From the NCBI RefSeq assembly GCF_041916735.1, contig NZ_JAYRYY010000006.1: a DNA stretch of 64,000 bases. One strand, written 5' to 3'. The DNA is from Zoogloea sp016790385. GTDB taxonomy: Bacteria > Pseudomonadota > Gammaproteobacteria > Burkholderiales > Rhodocyclaceae. Made by a program: the position numbers and the translations under genes. Below the pieces are notes generated by a model. The model had not been told where the DNA came from. It made no database searches and saw only the letters and a list, made by a program, of their open reading frames with translations. Positions 60,994 to 64,000 of this stretch are shown in pieces (the first letter of the stretch is position 1; each line of letters begins with the position of its first letter).

Positions 60994-61069
60994 GCGGCAT
61001 TAGCTCAGTTGGTAGAGCACTGGATTGTGATTCCAGTGGTCACCGGTTCGAACCCGGTATGTCGCCCCA
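60994..61069 (+). tRNA. tRNA-His (GTG)
   Basis: A 76-base cloverleaf plus a genome-encoded G at 60993, the extra G-1 that pairs with C73. Acceptor GCGGCAT pairs with ATGTCGC (one G-U), anticodon GTG within TTGTGAT, CCA encoded. Confidence 0.96.
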
Positions 61070-61078
61070 GTAGTACTG

Positions 61079-61110
61079 AAAAAAGGCCCTGATCAGTCAG
61101 GGCCTTTTTT
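61079..61110. terminator. intrinsic terminator after the tRNA array
   Basis: A perfect 14-bp stem (61079-61092 with 61097-61110, loop TCAG) has a GC core and AAAAAA/TTTTTT arms, so it can end both the tRNA transcript and the minus-strand response-regulator transcript. Confidence 0.9.
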
Positions 61111-61184
61111 CGTTTCAACGGGCCTGGCGGTGCTTCACCGGCACCGGAGCTCCCAGCTCACTGCGATTCCTGCCCGGCCCTTGT

Positions 61185-62564
61185 TCAAGCGCCTTCACCC
61201 CGACTCTTCAGCCCGTGGCGTTCCAGCATGCGGTAGGCCGTGCGTTCGGATACGCCCATCGCTTCCGCTACCTTGCGGCGGTTGCCCTGGTGGCGGTCGA
61301 TGAGTTGGGACAGGTAATGGCGTTCGATCTCGTCAAGGGTTGGCTCGCCGTGAAAGGTGGCCGGTCCGGTGGCGGAGGTAATCGGTAAATCGAAACCGGG
61401 GTCGCGCAGCGGCGGCAGGTGTTCGGGGCCGGCGAGGCCAGTCTGGCTGGCGAGGATCAGCGCGCGTTCGACCACGTTGCGCAGTTCGCGCACGTTGCCG
61501 GGCCAGTCGTAGGTCACGAGCCTGGCCAGCGCCGCTTCCGAGAAACCCACCAGGCGGCCATTGCGTGCCCGAGCCCGGGCGAAGTGGGCGACCAGCCGGG
61601 GAATGTCTTCGCGACGGTCGCGAAGGGGAGGTACGTTGATCTCAAAGGCGGTGAGTCGGTAATACAGATCGGCCCGAAAACGGCCTTCGCGGACCATCTG
61701 GGTCAGGTCGCGATTCGTCGCCGCGACCACTCTCACGTTGGCACGCAGGTCGGTGGTTGCGCCAACCCGGCGGAATCGTCCGGTTTCAAGCACGCGCAGC
61801 AGTTTGGCCTGGATGGCCGGGCCGATGTCACCGATTTCGTCGAGGAACAGCGTGCCTTCCGAGGCGGCTTCGATGAGACCGGGCTTGAGGCGGTCGGCCC
61901 CTGTGAATGCCCCCCGTTCATGACCGAACAGCTCGGTTTCAAAAAGGGTCTCCTGCAAGGTGCAGCAATCTACTGCGACGAAATGCCCGTCCCGGCGTTG
62001 TCCGGCGTCGTGCACCGCGCGGGCCACCAGCTCCTTCCCTACGCCGCTTTCACCGCGCACGAGAACCGTCACGTCGTCGTCGGCAACCGCTTCGATGAGG
62101 TTCCACACCTGGCGCATGGCCGGGCTGGCGCCCACCATGGGGTTGTCGGTCAGCCCCTTGCGCGCGGCCTTCAGCGCATCTCCGGTGCGTCTCAGGCGCG
62201 CGCCTTCCAATGCCCGCTGGATGACCAGCTCCAGCTCTTCAAGATTGACGGGTTTGACCAGGTAGTCGACCGCGCCCAGGCGCATGGCCTCCACGGCCTG
62301 ATTGATCGAGCCATAGGCGGTGAGCATGATCACCGGGCGGGTTTGGGCGATCTCGGTCAGGGGGGTGAAGCCTCGTGTGTCGGGCAGATTCATGTCGAGC
62401 AGCACGAGGTCGGGGGCGATTTCGTCAATGCGCCCGCGGGCTTCCGCCCAAGTAAGCGCCCCGTGCATGTCGAAACCGCTGCGTTCCAGGGTCTTGAGCA
62501 GCAGGCGGTTGAGCACGCTGTCGTCTTCGATGACCAGAATCGAGTACCGGACCGCTGTATTCAT
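61185..62564 (-). CDS. sigma-54-dependent response regulator (NtrC family)
   Basis: 459 residues: receiver domain with phospho-acceptor Asp57 (LVLLDMNLP), AAA+ ATPase with Walker A GESGVGKE, the sigma-54 contact loop GAFTGAD and Walker B LFLDEIGDI, and a Fis-type helix-turn-helix at the C-terminus (NRRKVAEAMGVSERTAYRMLERHG). It should activate RpoN-dependent promoters when phosphorylated by the kinase encoded just upstream, whose stop overlaps its start (ATGA). No target promoter of the -24/-12 type was recognised in the window. Confidence 0.95.
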   Translation of the reverse strand: MNTAVRYSILVIEDDSVLNRLLLKTLERSGFDMHGALTWAEARGRIDEIAPDLVLLDMNLPDTRGFTPLTEIAQTRPVIMLTAYGSINQAVEAMRLGAVDYLVKPVNLEELELVIQRALEGARLRRTGDALKAARKGLTDNPMVGASPAMRQVWNLIEAVADDDVTVLVRGESGVGKELVARAVHDAGQRRDGHFVAVDCCTLQETLFETELFGHERGAFTGADRLKPGLIEAASEGTLFLDEIGDIGPAIQAKLLRVLETGRFRRVGATTDLRANVRVVAATNRDLTQMVREGRFRADLYYRLTAFEINVPPLRDRREDIPRLVAHFARARARNGRLVGFSEAALARLVTYDWPGNVRELRNVVERALILASQTGLAGPEHLPPLRDPGFDLPITSATGPATFHGEPTLDEIERHYLSQLIDRHQGNRRKVAEAMGVSERTAYRMLERHGLKSRGEGA

Positions 62565-64000
62565 GCGGCGTCCTCGTCGGCATTGCGCAGGAAGACATGG
62601 AAGGTACTGCCCTGACCCGGCTGACTTTCCACGGCAATACGACCCCCATGACGTTCAAGGATGGCCTTGCAGATCGCAAGGCCCAGGCCGGACCCGCGGC
62701 GGCCGTCAGCGCGCCGACTGAAGAAGGGCATGAAGATCAGGCCTTGCTCCTCGACGGGGATGCCGACGCCTTCGTCGCGCACCGAGAAGTGGAAGAACTC
62801 CGCCTCCTGTGCCAGTCCGATCTCAAGGGTACCGCCGTCGGGCATGGCGTGAAAGGCATTCTGAAGAAGGTTGAGCACGACCTGCCGCAGCTCGGCCTCG
62901 TCGCTCAGCACCCGTGCGTCCGACGGTTGCAGCACGCAGTTGACGGTGACACCGGCGGTGCGGGCCTCTTCGGCAAGCAGGGCCACCACATCCTCGACCG
63001 CGGTGCGCAGGAGCACCGGCCGGGTGCCGCCAGGGGGGTGGCTGAGGGTCATGAGTCGCTGGGTGATCAGGGCACAACGGTCGATCTCCTGGTCCACGAG
63101 TTCCAGATATTCGGTGACATCGGCGACCCCCATCGAACCATCGCGCAAACCACGCAGGCTCGATTGCAGGGCGAGGCGGATGGAGGCCAGTGGGTTGTGG
63201 ATCTCGTGGGCCACCCCGTTGGCCAGCAGGCCGACGGCGGACAGACGTTGCTCCTGGGAGAAGCGCACCTGATCGTCCAGGGAGCGGATGGCCTCCACCA
63301 CCAGCTTGCGGCCATCCGGCCCGACCAGGGGTGCGGCGTGGATCTCGACACTCACCTGGGTGTCGTCGCGACGCCGCATGCTCATGACCGTGCGCAGGGG
63401 CTCAGGCCGCTTCTTCAGTTCGGCAACCGGACAGGTGACCAGCGTCACAGGGCACGGCTCCGCCAGCCCCCGTCCGATGCGATGGCAGGGCCGGCCGCGG
63501 AGGGTGTGCAGCGGGTGCTGGATCAGCGTGGCATAGGCCTGGTTCGCAAGCACGACGCGGTAGTCTTCGTCGATCACCACCATCGGGTCCGGCGCGGCGT
63601 CCACCAGGCCCTGGAGAAAAGCGCCTTGCTGGCCTGCCTGTTCGATCATGGTGCCAAGGCGGCCGGTCATGGCGTCAACTTGTTCACCGAGCCGGCCCAG
63701 TTCCCCGCCCGCCAGGCTCCCCGCTCGCGCCGACAGGTCTCCGCCGGCGACCGCGGTGGCAACCGCGGCCAGTCGATCCACCGGCCTGAGCACTTCATGC
63801 CGCACCACCCACCAGATGACCAATGCCAGCACGGCGAGGGCTGTCAGGCCAAGGGGCAGCAGGCGGTGTGCCTGGGCCACGGCCCAGCTTTCGTCTTTGG
63901 GCGGTGAAAACTCCAGGACGAGAACGCCGTTGACCGGATGCACGTCCGTGGCCCCATGGCAGCCGCCACAGCGCACCTGGTTGCGGATCGGGTAGGCAAT
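62561..64000 (-). CDS. sensor histidine kinase with a CXXCH heme motif, 5'-truncated by window edge
   Basis: The frame is open to the right edge (IAYPIRNQ precedes the first GTG at 63976), so the N-terminus is missing. The visible 479 residues start in a sensor domain with CGGCH, codons 63970-63956, a c-type heme attachment motif, then GVLVLEFSP, a membrane helix (about LLPLGLTALAVLALVIWWVV), HAMP, a PAS domain, HisKA with the phospho-acceptor His in NGVAHEIHNP (codon 63208-63206), and HATPase (NLLQNAFHAMPDGG, GSGLGLAICKAI). The PAS domain holds Cys residues in CHRIGRGLAEPCPVTLVTCPV by position 63487-63430. Pairs with the sigma-54 regulator downstream. Confidence 0.92.
   Translation of the reverse strand: MAYPIRNQVRCGGCHGATDVHPVNGVLVLEFSPPKDESWAVAQAHRLLPLGLTALAVLALVIWWVVRHEVLRPVDRLAAVATAVAGGDLSARAGSLAGGELGRLGEQVDAMTGRLGTMIEQAGQQGAFLQGLVDAAPDPMVVIDEDYRVVLANQAYATLIQHPLHTLRGRPCHRIGRGLAEPCPVTLVTCPVAELKKRPEPLRTVMSMRRRDDTQVSVEIHAAPLVGPDGRKLVVEAIRSLDDQVRFSQEQRLSAVGLLANGVAHEIHNPLASIRLALQSSLRGLRDGSMGVADVTEYLELVDQEIDRCALITQRLMTLSHPPGGTRPVLLRTAVEDVVALLAEEARTAGVTVNCVLQPSDARVLSDEAELRQVVLNLLQNAFHAMPDGGTLEIGLAQEAEFFHFSVRDEGVGIPVEEQGLIFMPFFSRRADGRRGSGLGLAICKAILERHGGRIAVESQPGQGSTFHVFLRNADEDAA

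Noticed and set aside
1..64000. CRISPR arrays, insertion sequences, prophage genes or restriction systems
   Set aside because: No repeat-spacer array, transposase, integrase or phage structural gene was seen.

Overview
This is 64 kb of GC-rich chromosome from a Gram-negative bacterium. Gene order suggests a betaproteobacterium, probably Rhodocyclales-like: yceF/yceD-rpmF-plsX-fabH-fabD-fabG-acpP-fabF, a ygfX-like gene, nadB, rpoE-rseA-rseB-rseC-mucD, lepA-lepB-DUF4845-rnc-era-recO-pdxJ-acpS-nagZ, and minCDE. The lineage is an inference from synteny and protein style; no 16S rRNA gene is present. I see no prophage, insertion sequence, CRISPR array or plasmid gene. Coding density is very high, with many ATGA, GTGA or TGATG stop/start overlaps.

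Layout. 1-9 kb: 3' part of uvrB, a low-molecular-weight tyrosine phosphatase, rne on the minus strand behind a shared terminator, then rluC, a HAD phosphatase and a small Rieske protein in one overlapping operon, and an RsmI-like methylase with yceF on the minus strand. 9-15.2 kb: fatty-acid synthesis cluster, with an intrinsic terminator between rpmF and plsX. 15.2-21.7 kb: ygfX-like gene, nadB, and the envelope-stress sigma-E operon. 21.7-31.7 kb: long lepA-to-pgsA housekeeping operon. 31.7-32.1 kb: tRNA-Gly, tRNA-Cys, tRNA-Gly behind a near-perfect sigma-70 promoter. 32.1-33.9 kb: a sparse stretch with a possible small gene and a lone GT2 glycosyltransferase, then a DUF1178 gene.

34-45.9 kb: glycogen/alpha-glucan island. 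Five minus-strand genes (glgC, two GH57 enzymes, glgP, glgA) are tightly packed, glgB is divergent from them, and glk is convergent with glgB. Together they could make ADP-glucose, build and branch glycogen, remodel or debranch it (GH57), degrade it by phosphorolysis (GlgP) and phosphorylate free glucose. 46-48 kb: minCDE followed by tRNA-Leu. 48-52 kb: an Hsp33 homologue that has lost all four zinc cysteines, coupled to an ArsC/YffB-like reductase, then tex. 52-57.5 kb: a secreted Pro/Ala-rich protein with a degenerate nuclease-like tail, a hexose-6-phosphate mutarotase, tag, and a Pat-type acyl-CoA synthetase/acetyltransferase with a possible Fnr-type site upstream. 57.7-64 kb: a five-PAS histidine kinase, a tRNA-Pro/Arg/His array, and a sigma-54 two-component pair whose kinase (cut by the window edge) carries a CXXCH heme motif outside the membrane.

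The points most worth a second look are the cysteine-less Hsp33, the nuclease-like secreted protein, the heme-motif kinase, the terminator directly in front of lepA, and the GH57-rich glycogen operon. None is proven to be a new system from sequence alone.
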